Source of the DNA: Thalassolituus oleivorans MIL-1
GTDB lineage: Bacteria; Pseudomonadota; Gammaproteobacteria; Pseudomonadales; Oceanobacteraceae
Direction of reading: 5' to 3'
Assembly (NCBI RefSeq): GCF_000355675.1
Contig: NC_020888.1
Span: 1,027,001 to 1,091,000 of the forward strand
DNA length: 64,000 nt
The notes under the pieces are model-generated. The model ran no database searches. It was not told the origin of the DNA and saw nothing but the letters and a program-made list of their open reading frames with translations. Made by a program: the position numbers and the translations under genes. Shown piece by piece: positions 1 through 10,339 of the stretch (position 1 is the first letter of the stretch; each line of letters starts with the position of its first letter).

Positions 1-372
1 GCCATGAAATAGCGCGAATGTTCCTGCGACTGCTCCAGCAATAACAGCCGAGCTGCTTACTTTAAATGCAATCATTGCACCGAATGCTACGACAGAAGCA
101 ATAATCATAAACTCAGTAATCGCCAAGCTATTACTTACACCAATAATGGCACCTACGGCCATCATGGCAACGAAGGTAACTGGCGTGGTCCAGCGAGCAG
201 CCCCCACTTGTCGTGCCGACCAAAGGCCAACTGCGAGCATCGCCAGTAGGTGATCCAAGCCCATAAATGGATGAGCAATACCGGCGCTAAAGCTGCTAGT
301 GCCATGGCCCGTGTGGGCAAAAGCGGCGGCGGGGAGTAATAATGCTGCCGCGGTGATGATGATTTTTTTCAT
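1..372 (-). CDS. ureJ: HupE/UreJ family nickel permease, 3' end cut by window
   Basis: The reading frame starts at the ATG at 372 (MKKIII...) and runs off the left edge, so only the first 124 residues are visible. A cleavable signal sequence ending in AFAHTGHG is followed by the family motif HPFMGLDHLLAMLAVGLW and several hydrophobic helices. HupE/UreJ proteins are inner-membrane proteins that bring nickel to hydrogenase or urease. The histidine-rich start after the signal peptide fits metal binding. It is the last visible gene of the leftward urease cluster, 55 nt after ureG, which points to nickel supply for urease rather than hydrogenase. The missing C-terminal part cannot be judged. Confidence 0.85.
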   Translation of the reverse strand, partial: MKKIIITAAALLLPAAAFAHTGHGTSSFSAGIAHPFMGLDHLLAMLAVGLWSARQVGAARWTTPVTFVAMMAVGAIIGVSNSLAITEFMIIASVVAFGAMIAFKVSSSAVIAGAVAGTFALFHG

Positions 373-427
373 ACATTTCTCCATTAGAATTTTTAGTAAA
401 TTCAACTTGTTAAAATCAGCTTGGCGT

Positions 428-1069
428 TTAAACCACGGCTTTTGCAGGTGGTAATGTTTTTTGCTCTAACATGCCTTCGGTAATAATAAATTGGATAATG
501 TCATCCAATCCTTCTGCCTTTTTCAAATTAGAGAAAACAAATGGACGCTCGCCGCGCATCTTTTTGGCATCACGATCCATCACTTCGAGTGACGCGCCAA
601 CCAGCGGGGCTAAATCGGTTTTATTAATCACCAATAAATCGGAACGGGTAATACCTGGCCCACCTTTACGTGGGATTTTATCGCCAGCGGATACGTCAAT
701 AACGTAAATGGTCAGGTCGGATAATTCAGGGCTAAAGGTTGCACTGAGATTGTCGCCGCCGCTTTCGACAAAGACTAAATCCAAGTTTTCATGGCGCTTC
801 ATTAATTCATCAATCGCGGCCAAATTCATCGAGGCATCTTCGCGAATGGCGGTATGCGGGCAACCACCGGTTTCCACGCCCATAATACGATCCGCCGACA
901 GCGCTTCGTTGCGGGTTAAAAATTCGGCATCTTCTTTGGTGTAAATATCATTGGTGACGACGGCAATATTGTAGTGATCGCGTAAAGCGGTACATAGTGA
1001 ACGTAATAGGGCTGTTTTGCCTGAGCCAACTGGGCCGCCAACACCAATGCGTAATGTTTGTTTTTTCAT
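428..1069 (-). CDS. ureG: Urease accessory GTPase UreG
   Basis: UreG is the SIMIBI-class GTPase that drives nickel insertion into apo-urease together with UreD, UreF and UreE. The 213-residue product has the P-loop GGPVGSGKT near residues 11-19, a metal-binding Cys-Pro-His ([11 protein letters not shown]) near residues 68-78, the ESGGDN motif near 102-107, and the guanine-specificity motif NKTD near residue 149. Length is normal for the family (about 205). It lies 31 nt downstream of ureF in the same operon. Nothing is missing among the visible motifs. Confidence 0.97.
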   Translation of the reverse strand: MKKQTLRIGVGGPVGSGKTALLRSLCTALRDHYNIAVVTNDIYTKEDAEFLTRNEALSADRIMGVETGGCPHTAIREDASMNLAAIDELMKRHENLDLVFVESGGDNLSATFSPELSDLTIYVIDVSAGDKIPRKGGPGITRSDLLVINKTDLAPLVGASLEVMDRDAKKMRGERPFVFSNLKKAEGLDDIIQFIITEGMLEQKTLPPAKAVV

Positions 1070-1100
1070 TAAATAACTCTCCGTTGAATCTTACGCCCGT

Positions 1101-1811
1101 TCATGAACGGAACAAGCGTGTGTATTGGGTTTCATGTCGTGCGCTGGCAATGGCCAACGCGGGTAGTGAGCCGCCGATATCGTCTTCCTCTACCTGCATA
1201 GCCGTGGCTATTGTTGCCGGTATTAGGCGCTGTAAATCACTTAATAATTGCTGTGCTTGGGTTTGCCCAAGCGGCACTAATTTAGTAGCCGCGGCGATTT
1301 GATTTTCTAACCAGCTCCATGCCAATCCGGTTGCTGCGGCATTAAATGGAATGCCCCATTGCACTGCGGGTAGGGCATAGAGAGCGACATAGCTAATGCC
1401 GCTTTCGCATTCTGTTACGGCGGCGGGTAAAGGTACTTCAATGGACTTTAATACTCGCACTAAGGCTTCCCCCATGGCGGTATCGGTAAGACGCAGCTCG
1501 CGGGTTTCACGGCTAGCCAAAATTAAATCATTCCATTTTAGCCATGCGGTTTCGTCGCCAGTGGCAATGGCGTGCATGGCACCGTGCAATACCGGCAAAT
1601 CAATAAGCGCTATGGTTTCTTGCAATTGAATCGACAACCAATCGCGCGTCGCTTGCATGGTAGTGACCCAGCCACATTCCACCGCGTATTCCAGACCTTG
1701 AGAAAACGCATAACCACCCACCGGTAAGCTCACACTCGACAGCTGCAATAAACGCAGTAAAGCCGGTGTGCTTAATTCCTCAGCAGGTTGGTTAATGGTG
1801 TTAGTGGTCAT
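1101..1811 (-). CDS. ureF: Urease accessory protein UreF
   Basis: UreF is the all-helical accessory protein that bridges UreD and UreG and gates nickel delivery. The frame is open upstream to 1928, but that stretch only reads the shadow of the ureE histidine tail. The ATG at 1811 (MTTNTINQPAEE) gives 236 residues, close to the family size, and leaves an 11-nt overlap with ureE. A GGAGG lies 11 nt upstream, inside the ureE coding sequence. The typical LLQLSSVSLPVGGYAFSQGL motif is near the N terminus, and a C-terminal segment ending TQYTRLFRS matches the family's exposed tail. Confidence 0.93.
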   Translation of the reverse strand: MTTNTINQPAEELSTPALLRLLQLSSVSLPVGGYAFSQGLEYAVECGWVTTMQATRDWLSIQLQETIALIDLPVLHGAMHAIATGDETAWLKWNDLILASRETRELRLTDTAMGEALVRVLKSIEVPLPAAVTECESGISYVALYALPAVQWGIPFNAAATGLAWSWLENQIAAATKLVPLGQTQAQQLLSDLQRLIPATIATAMQVEEDDIGGSLPALAIASARHETQYTRLFRS

Positions 1812-2301
1812 GGTGGTGATGGCCTCCGTGATCATGACCATCATGGTTATGTCCACCGTGATTGTGACCATAGCCCGGCGCATAAGCGCCTGATTCAGGT
1901 ACAAATACCGCGTTTTCATGACTGACAATTAAGCCCAGTAAATGCAGCATATCTTCCAGAACGTGATCGGGTTGAATGCGCAACCAACGGTCGCCGACTT
2001 CAACTTTTACATGACGATTGCCGAGGTGATAGCAGGCTTTAGCAAAGGCTTGCCAATCGTCGCAACTGGCGTGGGCAATGGCTTCTACCGCGCCTTCGAT
2101 TTTCACGATTTTGCCGCATGTAGCCTTTAAATATTCGCCCACCAATAAGGGTTTACCGCGCTCTAAAAATAGGCGTACTTCTTCACCATCGGTACTGGTT
2201 AATTTCAACCGACCACGGTCGCGCTGCTCGTAAGTTAATACGACGGTTGCACTAACCGGATCATGACAATGAGTGCCGAGGCGCTCGTAGACTTCCAGCA
2301 T
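1801..2301 (-). CDS. ureE: Urease nickel metallochaperone UreE with His-rich tail
   Basis: UreE is the cytoplasmic dimeric chaperone that hands nickel to the UreG/UreF/UreD complex. The 166-residue protein has the N-terminal peptide-binding domain (DRGRLKLTSTDGEEV) and a metal-binding domain with the conserved GNRH motif near residue 95. The last 23 residues contain 11 histidines interspersed with Gly, Asn and Asp, a nickel-storage tail seen in the Klebsiella-type proteins and absent from many others. The 3' end overlaps ureF by 11 nt and the gene starts 14 nt after ureC. Confidence 0.95.
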   Translation of the reverse strand: MLEVYERLGTHCHDPVSATVVLTYEQRDRGRLKLTSTDGEEVRLFLERGKPLLVGEYLKATCGKIVKIEGAVEAIAHASCDDWQAFAKACYHLGNRHVKVEVGDRWLRIQPDHVLEDMLHLLGLIVSHENAVFVPESGAYAPGYGHNHGGHNHDGHDHGGHHHHDH

Positions 2302-2315
2302 GAAGGCTGTCCTTT

Positions 2316-4040
2316 TTAAAATAAGTTGTATAGCTGTGCCAGTGGTAATTCAGTTGCTGGCTCACAGGTCAGCAACTCGCCATCGGCACGTACTTCATAG
2401 GTTTGAGGGTCCACCGTAATGGTTGGCATCCAATTGTTTAATACCATGTCGGATTTACGAATATTGCGCGTATTTTTGCACTCAGCCAAAGTACGGTGTA
2501 AGCCGAGTTTGGTACCCACATCATTCTTTAATGCCGCGCCCGACACAAAGGTTAAACTGGTGGCGGCGGCGGCACGTCCAAGCGCTCCAAACATCATGCG
2601 ATAGTGCACCGGTTGTGGTGTAGGAATCGAGGCATTAGGGTCGCCCATCGGCGCGGCTGCAATCATGCCACCTTTAATAATCATTGATGGCTTAACCGCA
2701 AAAAATGCTGGTTTCCATAACACTAAATCCGCCAGCTTACCTTTTTCGATAGAGCCAATTTCGTGCGACATACCATGGGCGATGGCAGGGTTTATTGTGT
2801 ATTTAGAAATATAGCGACGAGCGCGGAAGTTATCCGCGCCGAGTGTTTCGTCTTCAGGCAATAAACCAAATTGGGTTTTCATTTTATGCGCGGTTTGCCA
2901 TGTGCGGGTAATGACTTCACCGACGCGCCCCATAGCTTGGGAATCGGATGAAATCATGCTGAAGGCACCACGGTCGTGGAATAAATCTTCGGCAGCGATG
3001 GTTTCTTTACGAATGCGCGAATCGGCAAAAGCCACGTCTTCTGGAATGCTGCTATCAAGGTGGTGGCACACCATCAGCATATCGAGATGTTCGTCTACCG
3101 TGTTTGCCGTGTACGGGCGAGTCGGGTTGGTTGAAGACGGCAATACATTCGGGTAGCCACACGCGCGAATAATGTCCGGAGCATGACCACCGCCAGCACC
3201 TTCGGTGTGGTAGGTGTGAATAACGCGATCTTTAAATGCGCCAATGGTGTCGTCAACAAAACCCGACTCGTTAAGCGTGTCGGTATGGATGGCTACTTGC
3301 ACGTCGTATTTTTCTGCAACACTTAAACAGCAATCAATCGACGCTGGTGTGGTGCCCCAATCTTCGTGCAGTTTTAAACCGCAGGCACCGGCTTCTAATT
3401 GTTCTTCTAACGCCGCAGGCAAGCTGGCGTTTCCTTTGCCGAGGAAGCCAAAGTTCATCGGTAAGTCATCGGTGGCTTGTAGCATTTTACCGATATACCA
3501 AGGACCGGAGGTACAAGTGGTAGCATTGGTGCCCGTTGCTGGGCCTGTACCACCACCGATCATGGTGGTAACACCGCTCATTAAGGCTTCTTCGACTTGC
3601 TGAGGGCAAATAAAGTGAATGTGAGCGTCGATACCACCGGCGGTTAAAATTGAACCCTCACCGGCAATTACTTCAGTACCTGGGCCGATAATAATGTCGA
3701 TATTATCTTGGATGTCGGGATTACCGGCTTTACCGATGGCAAAGATGCGGCCATTCTTAATACCGACATCGCCTTTTACAATACCCCAGTGATCGAGTAC
3801 CACGGCATTGGTAATAACCAAGTCTACCGCCACGTCGTTGGTGTATTGGCTTTGACCCATGCCATCTCGAATGACTTTGCCGCCACCGAATTTTACTTCG
3901 TCGCCGTAGGTGGTGAAGTCTTTTTCAATTTGAATAAAGAGTTCGGTGTCGCCTAAACGCACGCGGTCGCCAGTGGTTGGGCCAAACATTTGCGCGTAGG
4001 AAGTGCGATCCATGGTTTTCTTGCTGGTATCTTGGCTCAT
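2316..4040 (-). CDS. ureC: Urease alpha subunit (catalytic)
   Basis: This is the catalytic subunit of urease (urea + water to ammonia and carbamate) in a three-subunit bacterial enzyme. The product is 574 residues. With a six-residue offset from Klebsiella numbering, all expected active-site residues are present: H140 and H142 (DAHIHF), the carbamylated K223 ([10 protein letters not shown]), H225, H252, H278, the flap C325-H326 (MVCHHLD) and D366 ([13 protein letters not shown]). The N-terminal [18 protein letters not shown] signature is intact. It overlaps ureB by 4 nt (ATGA), indicating translational coupling. The enzyme should be active when nickel is supplied. Confidence 0.99.
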   Translation of the reverse strand: MSQDTSKKTMDRTSYAQMFGPTTGDRVRLGDTELFIQIEKDFTTYGDEVKFGGGKVIRDGMGQSQYTNDVAVDLVITNAVVLDHWGIVKGDVGIKNGRIFAIGKAGNPDIQDNIDIIIGPGTEVIAGEGSILTAGGIDAHIHFICPQQVEEALMSGVTTMIGGGTGPATGTNATTCTSGPWYIGKMLQATDDLPMNFGFLGKGNASLPAALEEQLEAGACGLKLHEDWGTTPASIDCCLSVAEKYDVQVAIHTDTLNESGFVDDTIGAFKDRVIHTYHTEGAGGGHAPDIIRACGYPNVLPSSTNPTRPYTANTVDEHLDMLMVCHHLDSSIPEDVAFADSRIRKETIAAEDLFHDRGAFSMISSDSQAMGRVGEVITRTWQTAHKMKTQFGLLPEDETLGADNFRARRYISKYTINPAIAHGMSHEIGSIEKGKLADLVLWKPAFFAVKPSMIIKGGMIAAAPMGDPNASIPTPQPVHYRMMFGALGRAAAATSLTFVSGAALKNDVGTKLGLHRTLAECKNTRNIRKSDMVLNNWMPTITVDPQTYEVRADGELLTCEPATELPLAQLYNLF

Positions 4041-4357
4041 GCTGATTCTCCATCCAAACTGCCCATCACATCGCCACGGAAACCGTAAACTTTACGGTCG
4101 CCCACATACGCCACTAATTCCACTTCACGGCCTTGACCCGGTTCAAACCGCACCGCCGTACCAGAGGCAATATTTAGCCGAAATCCTCTGGTTTTTTCAC
4201 GCTCGAACGACAGCGCCATATTGGTTTCATAAAAGTGATAATGCGAACCCACTTGCACCGGACGGTCGCCAGTATTCTCAACCCGCAGCGTAATGGTCGG
4301 GCGGCCTTCATTAAGAAGGATATCGCCTTCACCGACGATAATTTCACCTGGAATCAT
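4037..4357 (-). CDS. ureB: Urease beta subunit
   Basis: UreB is a small structural subunit of the urease (UreABC)3 complex. The 106-residue sequence starts [13 protein letters not shown] and contains the typical [19 protein letters not shown] stretch and the [10 protein letters not shown] region near the C terminus. Length equals that of other three-gene ureases, so beta and gamma are not fused here. It lies 15 nt after ureA and shares the ATGA overlap with ureC. Confidence 0.98.
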   Translation of the reverse strand: MIPGEIIVGEGDILLNEGRPTITLRVENTGDRPVQVGSHYHFYETNMALSFEREKTRGFRLNIASGTAVRFEPGQGREVELVAYVGDRKVYGFRGDVMGSLDGESA

Positions 4358-4372
4358 GTTTTTATCTCCGCT

Positions 4373-4678
4373 TTACACTATGGGTTCGTGAACAGTGACT
4401 AATTTAGTTCCATCGGGAAAGGTCGCTTCCACTTGTACTTCGTGGATTAACTCAGGCACGCCCGGCATCACTTGATCGGATGTTAGTAGCGTTTTGCCGT
4501 AGCTCATTAATTCGGCTACGGTTTTACCATCGCGTGCACCTTCAATGATTTCCATCGAAAGATAGGCCATGGCTTCTGGATAATTTAATTTTAAGCCGCG
4601 ATTAAGCCGACGTTCGGCTAATAAAGCTGCGGTAAAAATCAGCAGCTTATCTTTTTCGCGTGGTAGTAATTCCATCAT
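4373..4678 (-). CDS. ureA: Urease gamma subunit
   Basis: UreA is the smallest structural subunit. The 101-residue product begins [22 protein letters not shown] and keeps the conserved [24 protein letters not shown] and [25 protein letters not shown]-type segments (near residues 31-95). A GGTG just upstream serves as a weak ribosome site. The gene lies 47 nt after ureD, which is the largest gap within the ureD-A-B-C stretch. Confidence 0.98.
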   Translation of the reverse strand: MMELLPREKDKLLIFTAALLAERRLNRGLKLNYPEAMAYLSMEIIEGARDGKTVAELMSYGKTLLTSDQVMPGVPELIHEVQVEATFPDGTKLVTVHEPIV

Positions 4679-4725
4679 TCACCTCGGTGTTAATAATTAG
4701 CGCATGAGCGCCAAATTAAATGAAT

Positions 4726-5610
4726 TTAAGTCGCCCAGATGCGTGGTGCACAGGCCGGTCGCTGTAATAAATGTGGTCGGATGAGTGACCAAGCCTCGAC
4801 CAACAACTGGCGTGCTTTTTCGCTACAGGTGCCCAGATAACGCACAGTTAATATTTCCCCATTCAACGTCACACCGGCGAGTTCGTTTTCGCACAAGGCC
4901 TGTAATGCGCCCATCAGCTCGTCGGGTAATGGTGCGGAAAATGGCCCAGCAACTAATAGCCCGTGTACTGGATGGCCGCGAAAACCGGCTGCCGCATTGA
5001 GGTGGCTATTTTGCTCAGGCGATAAATTCAGGCGTTCGTTAAAAATTAACCGCCCTTGATTATAAAGACGCAGCCCTTGTTTTAAATGCGTCGTTTGCCC
5101 TAGGTCGTCGAGGCGCGCTTCATTGGCAGGTAAGCCCAGACTGACAATATCCCAACCGATAAAGCGGCTGTTGTTGCCTAGGTGCACATTGGTTTGCAGG
5201 CGCGCGCGCGAAGAGGGGAAGAGAATCGTCTCCAGAGGCATCCATTCCAGTACGGCATCGTCGTCTATTGTTAGTTCTACTTGTTGCTGTTGCAGCAGGC
5301 CATCGCTGCGTGCGCGATAGACCCGACCAGCACCGGGAGTGGTAATCAGTGCATGACTGTGTGATTCGGCATGAGCGCTGATGGCAAGAAAATCGCCCGA
5401 TACCATGCCACCCGGAGGATGAAGCAAATACACATGGGCGCAATCTGGGCCTTCGGGATAAAACGGTTTTTGTACGTACAGCGGACCGTTGTGTTCACTG
5501 CGAACTAAACGCGAGCCGCGTTCGGTGCGACGAAAACCGAGACTGAGCGAAGCACGCCAGCTTGAAGCATTAGTAATATTTAAATTCGGTGGCGGAACAG
5601 GCAGATTCAA
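4726..5610 (-). CDS. ureD: Urease accessory protein UreD
   Basis: UreD binds apo-urease and forms the channel through which nickel is delivered. The 294-residue protein has the family hallmarks QKPFYPEGPDCAHVYLLHPPGG (split here as residues about 48-68), TTPGAGRVYR near residue 90, and LEWMPLETILF near residue 125. It is the first gene of the operon. GGAGAAACGG precedes the ATG at 5610. In many genomes ureD likewise opens the cluster, upstream of ureABC. Confidence 0.95.
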   Translation of the reverse strand: MNLPVPPPNLNITNASSWRASLSLGFRRTERGSRLVRSEHNGPLYVQKPFYPEGPDCAHVYLLHPPGGMVSGDFLAISAHAESHSHALITTPGAGRVYRARSDGLLQQQQVELTIDDDAVLEWMPLETILFPSSRARLQTNVHLGNNSRFIGWDIVSLGLPANEARLDDLGQTTHLKQGLRLYNQGRLIFNERLNLSPEQNSHLNAAAGFRGHPVHGLLVAGPFSAPLPDELMGALQALCENELAGVTLNGEILTVRYLGTCSEKARQLLVEAWSLIRPHLLQRPACAPRIWAT

Positions 5611-5872
5611 GCCGTTTCTCCTGTGCGGCTGAGCAGCGGTTTGAACCCTAATTAGGAACGTGCGCCGTTATGTTGCAATCACTTTACAACTGTCTCAGGG
5701 GGGAGGCAAACCCATAGATGATTTAAAACTGGGCGCAAAGTTGCCAATTAAAAAAAACTGGATGGTTTTATCTAAGTTATTGAAAATTAGAAGGTTTCGA
5801 ACAGATTTTAAGGCGTAAGAGAATGTTAGGCAGAGGGGAGTTTTTGCGGAATCGGTGTTGCTATTCAGAGGC
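5611..5872. other. Intergenic leader of the urease operon
   Basis: About 260 nt between ureD and the hairpin behind metG hold no gene-like frame. This must contain the urease promoter because ureD is the first gene. I see no convincing -35/-10 pair, no good sigma-54 element (a TTGGCAAC/TTTGCGC stretch has the wrong spacing) and no recognisable NikR or Ntr operator. Confidence 0.5.
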
Positions 5873-5908
5873 TGATCATCAGGTAGCTGAGTGGCTACCT
5901 GATGATCA
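5873..5908 (-). terminator. Perfect 15-bp stem-loop after metG
   Basis: A perfect inverted repeat (15-bp arms 5873-5887 and 5894-5908, 6-nt loop) begins 8 nt after the metG stop codon. There is no U tract on either strand, so it may stabilise the mRNA end or act with Rho rather than as a classical intrinsic terminator. Confidence 0.6.
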
Positions 5909-5915
5909 AACAGTG

Positions 5916-8033
5916 TTACATCACACGCATACCCGGCTGAGCACCATCGTGTGGTTCTAGCAACCAGATGTCTGATCCGCCCGGACCAGCAGCCAGCACC
6001 ATGCCTTCGGACATGCCGAACTTCATTTTGCGTGGTGCTAAGTTAGCGACCATCACGGTTAACTTGCCTTCAAGGTCTTCTGGCTTATAAGCCGATTTAA
6101 TACCCGAGAACACGTTACGCAGTTCGCCATTGCCGATATCTAAGGTCAGTTGCAGCAGTTTGTCTGCGCCCTCCACGTGATCGGCTTTAACGATACGAGC
6201 AATACGTAAATCGACTTTAGCAAAATCGGGAAACTCGATGGTTTCAGCAATGGCTTCAGAACCGTCTTCACGAGTTGCTGGGCCTTTGGCTTTTTTCTCG
6301 TCCTTTTTACTACCGTCTTTTTTGGCGTCTTTCTTTGCCGCCGTTTTGTCTTCTTTTTGTGTTGAAGTACCGGCTTCTTTTGCCAAAAGCTCTTGGGTGT
6401 CGAACAGGATAGCGTTGACCTTATCCATTTCTGCGCGGTTAAGCATCGGCTTAAACTTGTTAATAGTATGGCCCAATAAAATAGCGCGATTATCCCATTG
6501 CAAATTATCGAGGTTCATAAATTCACAAGTTTTTTGCGCTAATTCTGGTAATACTGGCGCAAGGTAAGTCATCAATTGACGGAACAAGTTGAGGGCTACC
6601 GAGCATACATCCAGAACTTCTTGTTCACGGCCTTCTTCTTTGGCCATCGCCCAAGGCGCTTTTTCTTGGATGTATTCGTTAGCGCGATCGGCCAGTGTCA
6701 TGATTTCTTTCATGGCGCGACCAAACTCGCGTTTTTCGTAGAAATCGGCAATCACATCACCGCGATCAATAAAGCTTTGCAGCATTTCCGGCTCGGCACA
6801 TTGGCTGCTTAACTGACCACCGGCTTTCATCACAAAGCTAGCACTACGACTCGCGATATTAACCAGTTTATTCACGAGGTCGGAGTTTACGCGCTGTACA
6901 AAGTCTTCTAGGTTTAAATCGAAATCATCGACGCTGGAGCTTAACTTGGCTGCAAAGTAGTAGCGTAAATAAGTCGGATTTAAATGATCCAAATAGGTAC
7001 GGGCGGTAATAAAGGTGCCACGCGACTTGGACATTTTGGCACCGTTCACAGTGACGAAGCCGTGTGCGTTTACCGCCGTTGGGGTACGGTATTCTGCTGC
7101 CGTGAGCATGGATGGCCAGAACAACGCATGGAAGTTAATAATGTCTTTGCCGATAAAGTGATACACCTCGGCTTCAGAACCGACCTTCCAGTAATCGTCA
7201 AAGTTTAAATCGTCACGACGGTCGCATAAATTTTTAAAGCTCGCCATGTAGCCGATTGGTGCATCGAGCCAAACATAAAAATATTTGCCCGGTGCATCTG
7301 GAATTTCGAAACCAAAGTAAGGCGCGTCGCGAGATATATCCCATTCTTGCAGGCCGCTATCTAGCCATTCGGCCAACTTGTTAGCCACTTCGTCTTGTAG
7401 CGTGCCAGAGCGTGTCCACTCTTGTAAAAAGCTCTGGAATTCGGGCAACTTAAAGAAGAAATGCTCAGATTCTTTTTCAACGGGAGTAGCACCCGAAATA
7501 ACCGAAAAAGGATTTTTTAATTCTGCCGGAGTGTAAGTTGCACCACAGACCTCGCAGTTGTCGCCATATTGATCGCCAGCACCACACTTAGGGCATTCGC
7601 CTTTGATGTAACGGTCGGCTAAGAAAATCTCTTTTACCGGATCAAATAATTGCTTGATGCTGCGCGTGGCTATGTAGCCTTTGTCGCGGCAGGCTTTATA
7701 AATCTCAGCCGATAGCACACGGTTCTCTTCGCTATGCGTGCTATGAAAATTGTCGAACGCAATTTGGAAATCGGCGAAGTCTTTTTCGTGCTCGGCTTTT
7801 ACTCGTGCAATTTGTTCTTCTGGTGAGATGCCTTCTTTTTCTGCGCGCAACATAATTGCGGTGCCGTGCGCATCGTCGGCACAGACGTAGGTGCACTGAT
7901 GGCCACGCGATTTTTGAAAGCGAACCCAAATATCAGTTTGAATGTATTCCAACAAATGCCCAAGGTGGATAGAACCGTTGGCATAAGGAAGGGCGCTGGT
8001 GACTAGGATGTTACGAGAGTTCTGTGCGGTCAT
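5916..8033 (-). CDS. metG: Methionyl-tRNA synthetase
   Basis: MetG charges tRNA-Met and tRNA-fMet with methionine. The 705-residue protein is the long, dimeric form. It has the HIGH-type motif HLGH (in [12 protein letters not shown], about residues 20-31), a zinc knuckle with paired CPKC and CEVC motifs (about 146-165), and KMSKS ([10 protein letters not shown], about residue 335). A lysine-rich linker (about 565-600) leads to a C-terminal tRNA-binding OB-fold ([20 protein letters not shown]). All elements of the E. coli enzyme are present. Two tRNA-fMet genes occur elsewhere in this window. It stands alone on the minus strand between two hairpins. Confidence 0.98.
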   Translation of the reverse strand: MTAQNSRNILVTSALPYANGSIHLGHLLEYIQTDIWVRFQKSRGHQCTYVCADDAHGTAIMLRAEKEGISPEEQIARVKAEHEKDFADFQIAFDNFHSTHSEENRVLSAEIYKACRDKGYIATRSIKQLFDPVKEIFLADRYIKGECPKCGAGDQYGDNCEVCGATYTPAELKNPFSVISGATPVEKESEHFFFKLPEFQSFLQEWTRSGTLQDEVANKLAEWLDSGLQEWDISRDAPYFGFEIPDAPGKYFYVWLDAPIGYMASFKNLCDRRDDLNFDDYWKVGSEAEVYHFIGKDIINFHALFWPSMLTAAEYRTPTAVNAHGFVTVNGAKMSKSRGTFITARTYLDHLNPTYLRYYFAAKLSSSVDDFDLNLEDFVQRVNSDLVNKLVNIASRSASFVMKAGGQLSSQCAEPEMLQSFIDRGDVIADFYEKREFGRAMKEIMTLADRANEYIQEKAPWAMAKEEGREQEVLDVCSVALNLFRQLMTYLAPVLPELAQKTCEFMNLDNLQWDNRAILLGHTINKFKPMLNRAEMDKVNAILFDTQELLAKEAGTSTQKEDKTAAKKDAKKDGSKKDEKKAKGPATREDGSEAIAETIEFPDFAKVDLRIARIVKADHVEGADKLLQLTLDIGNGELRNVFSGIKSAYKPEDLEGKLTVMVANLAPRKMKFGMSEGMVLAAGPGGSDIWLLEPHDGAQPGMRVM

Positions 8034-8092
8034 GACAATTCGCTACGGGTTGCTCAAAGAAAGGGCGCCATTGTAACGGGTATTACGTTCGG

Positions 8093-8128
8093 CTTCACGC
8101 CCCAAGATAGATCTCTTCGGGCGTGAAG
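8093..8128 (-). terminator. Stem-loop behind the CNNM/CorC gene
   Basis: Ten-bp arms (8093-8102 and 8119-8128) enclose a loop that itself contains the partly self-complementary AGATAGATCTCTT. It lies 14 nt after the stop codon of the leftward gene at 8142. No U run follows, so termination is a guess from position. Confidence 0.45.
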
Positions 8129-8141
8129 TTATTGAGGCATG

Positions 8142-9431
8142 TTATTCGTGGTGATCAGCGACCCTAGGATCAAGCGTCACCTTGGCGGTGCGGATGGTAT
8201 TGTCTTTAATTTGCATGATCTCGATACGATAGCGGCCAATGAGCAAGCAGACTGGCGCCTCGGGAATGTGTTCGAGCATTTCTACAATTAATCCACTGAT
8301 GGATTTTGGTCCATCGGTGGGCAAATCCCACTTCAGCGCGCGATTGACGTCACGCACATAGGCCGTGCCATCGACAATAAAGCTGCCATCTTCTTGCGGA
8401 TGTACATCGGGAGAACTGCTGGAGGCGACATCGGTAGTAAATTCACCCACGATCTCTTCTAAGATATCTTCCAAGGTACAAATACCTTGAACATCGCCAT
8501 ACTCATCAACCACCAGTGCAATACGGCGCTGGTTTTTCTGGAAATTGAATAGCTGAGTGTGCAGCGGTGTACTTTCAGGAATGAAATACGGTTCGCGGCA
8601 AATTTCTTCGATATCGGCTTTGAGATACTCGCCCGATGATAAAAAGCGACTGATATTGCGGGTGTGCAAAATACCCACTACGTTATTGATATCACCACGG
8701 AATACCGGCAAGCGCGTATGTTGTGTGGTACGCAGTTGCTGAATCACTTCACTGAGCGAATCATCTAAATCAATCCCCATTACCTCGTTACGCGGCACCA
8801 TAATGTCGTTAACCGTCATCTTCTCTAAATCGAGAATACTGATCAGCATATGTTGGTGGCGCTTCGGGATCATAGTTCCGGCTTCACGTACCACAGTGCG
8901 CAATTCTTCGGTGCTGAGGTTATCTGGGGTAGTGTTATTGACATCAATGCGGATGATTTTTAACAGCGCATTGGCAATGGTGTTCACGAACCATACAAAA
9001 GGGTGCAGAGCCCACTGTAATGGAATCAATAACCGCGCAGCAGGAAAGGCAATTCGTTCCGGCATGATTGCAGCTAATGTTTTCGGCGTTAATTCGGCAA
9101 AAATAAGGACCACCAAGGTAAATAAAATGGTGTTCACAAATACCGCAAGATCGGGATTGTCCGGCCATAACCGCTGGCTAATGATGGTGGCTAACGCGGC
9201 TGCGGCAAAGTTAACTAGGTTGTTACCAGTAAGAATGGTGCCGATTAAACGATCGGGCTTTTCCAACAACTTAGAAGCACGCATGGCACCTTTGTGCTTG
9301 CTCTTGGCCATATGGCGCAAGCGATAGCGGTTGAGCGACATCATTCCAGTTTCGGAACTGGAGAAGAATCCTGACATAACTATCAGGAGAGCAAGTATGC
9401 CGAATAGCATACTTAAGGGGACGTCATTCAA
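8142..9431 (-). CDS. corB: CNNM/CorC-type magnesium-cobalt transporter (YfjD/CorB-like)
   Basis: The 429-residue protein has an N-terminal DUF21 membrane domain (about residues 1-190, with the SGFFSSSETGMMSLNRYRLRH motif), two CBS domains (about 205-330, with DIMVPRNEVMGIDLDD and the VVDEYGDVQGICTLEDILEEIVGEF-type region, residues about 300-325) and a C-terminal CorC_HlyC domain. This is the order of the CNNM family, which moves or senses magnesium in the inner membrane. E. coli YfjD is almost the same length (428). Its position beside ypjD and ffh is conserved in gammaproteobacteria. Substrate is inferred from the family. Confidence 0.9.
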   Translation of the reverse strand: MNDVPLSMLFGILALLIVMSGFFSSSETGMMSLNRYRLRHMAKSKHKGAMRASKLLEKPDRLIGTILTGNNLVNFAAAALATIISQRLWPDNPDLAVFVNTILFTLVVLIFAELTPKTLAAIMPERIAFPAARLLIPLQWALHPFVWFVNTIANALLKIIRIDVNNTTPDNLSTEELRTVVREAGTMIPKRHQHMLISILDLEKMTVNDIMVPRNEVMGIDLDDSLSEVIQQLRTTQHTRLPVFRGDINNVVGILHTRNISRFLSSGEYLKADIEEICREPYFIPESTPLHTQLFNFQKNQRRIALVVDEYGDVQGICTLEDILEEIVGEFTTDVASSSSPDVHPQEDGSFIVDGTAYVRDVNRALKWDLPTDGPKSISGLIVEMLEHIPEAPVCLLIGRYRIEIMQIKDNTIRTAKVTLDPRVADHHE

Positions 9432-9532
9432 GACGGTATCCTTTTATAATTTCGATCCCGCCATCATAGGGTGTAGGTCTCAACTGTCAACAGACAGAGA
9501 GGTTAGTCAGTGCTAAATCGCTTCAGCTCTGA

Positions 9533-10339
9533 CTATAGCGGCGATACATGCAAAATAACTTCGAGGACAAAGCGCGAACCAAAATACGACATGACCAAGA
9601 AGCCTGTGCCAACAAGAGTCCAACGGCTAGCGATAACGCCGCGCCAGCCAAAGCGATAACGGCCAAACAATAATCCCGCGAAGACTAGCCAGCCGATGCA
9701 ACCAAAAGCTACTTTGTGGATCAGGTGCTGACCTTTTATGTCGATGACGTGTGGCCATCCGATAGCAAAGGCTGCTGTTAATAAAATCATGCCTAACCAG
9801 ATCATTTCGAATAACAATACATCCATGGTTTGCAGCGACGGCAGCGCTTGAACTAGGCCGCGAGTTTGATGTTTACGTAAGTGCTGGTCTTGTAGCATCA
9901 CTAGTACTGCTTGCATGGATGCGATGGTAAAGGTGCTGTAGGCCAGAATCGACAGCAAGATATGCCACGTAAGGCCGTAACTCAGCTCGGTGAAAATAAC
10001 GATCTGATGAAAAATAGAGGCGGTTAGTAATATCACTGCAGCCATGGGTAACAAGCCAATCAGCAAGTTATCGACCGGTTTGCGCCAGCTAGAGAAGAGC
10101 AGCAGTAAGGTAATGACCAGAGAAATCAAAGAGCCCACTTGTAAAAAGGCCAAGTTTATTTCATCGCCCTTGAACATAGTGGCCGCTACATAGCCAATGT
10201 GCAGAAGCGCTGCGATAGCGGTACAGCTGCGCACTAAACCACGAGAATTTTGGCGGCGGCCGGTAGCCACTAACCATTGCACAAAGGCTGCAAAAATATA
10301 GAAACCAGCAGCAGGGGCTGCCAATGCGAATCCAGACAT
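9533..10339 (-). CDS. ypjD: YpjD, CcsA-like cytochrome c assembly membrane protein
   Basis: The 268-residue product is almost entirely hydrophobic with about eight membrane helices. The TWHILLSILAYSTFTIASMQAVLV segment (about residues 125-148) carries the conserved histidine of the CcsA/CcmC-like heme-handling family. E. coli YpjD has similar length and lies between ffh and the CorB-like gene, as here. The exact role of YpjD is not established. It is transcribed away from ffh. Confidence 0.88.
   Translation of the reverse strand: MSGFALAAPAAGFYIFAAFVQWLVATGRRQNSRGLVRSCTAIAALLHIGYVAATMFKGDEINLAFLQVGSLISLVITLLLLFSSWRKPVDNLLIGLLPMAAVILLTASIFHQIVIFTELSYGLTWHILLSILAYSTFTIASMQAVLVMLQDQHLRKHQTRGLVQALPSLQTMDVLLFEMIWLGMILLTAAFAIGWPHVIDIKGQHLIHKVAFGCIGWLVFAGLLFGRYRFGWRGVIASRWTLVGTGFLVMSYFGSRFVLEVILHVSPL

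Noticed and set aside
1812-1928. Upstream extension of ureF in the same frame.
   Set aside because: It overlaps the ureE histidine tail in another frame and has no ribosome site; the family N terminus starts at 1811.
5611-5872. Sigma-54 promoter or NikR site before ureD.
   Set aside because: The closest GG/GC pair is spaced by 7 nt instead of 10, and no palindromic NikR-type operator is visible.
8803-9327. 174-codon plus-strand frame inside the CNNM/CorC gene.
   Set aside because: It lies fully antisense to a gene with clear domains and has an Arg/Ser/Met-rich, unrecognisable product.
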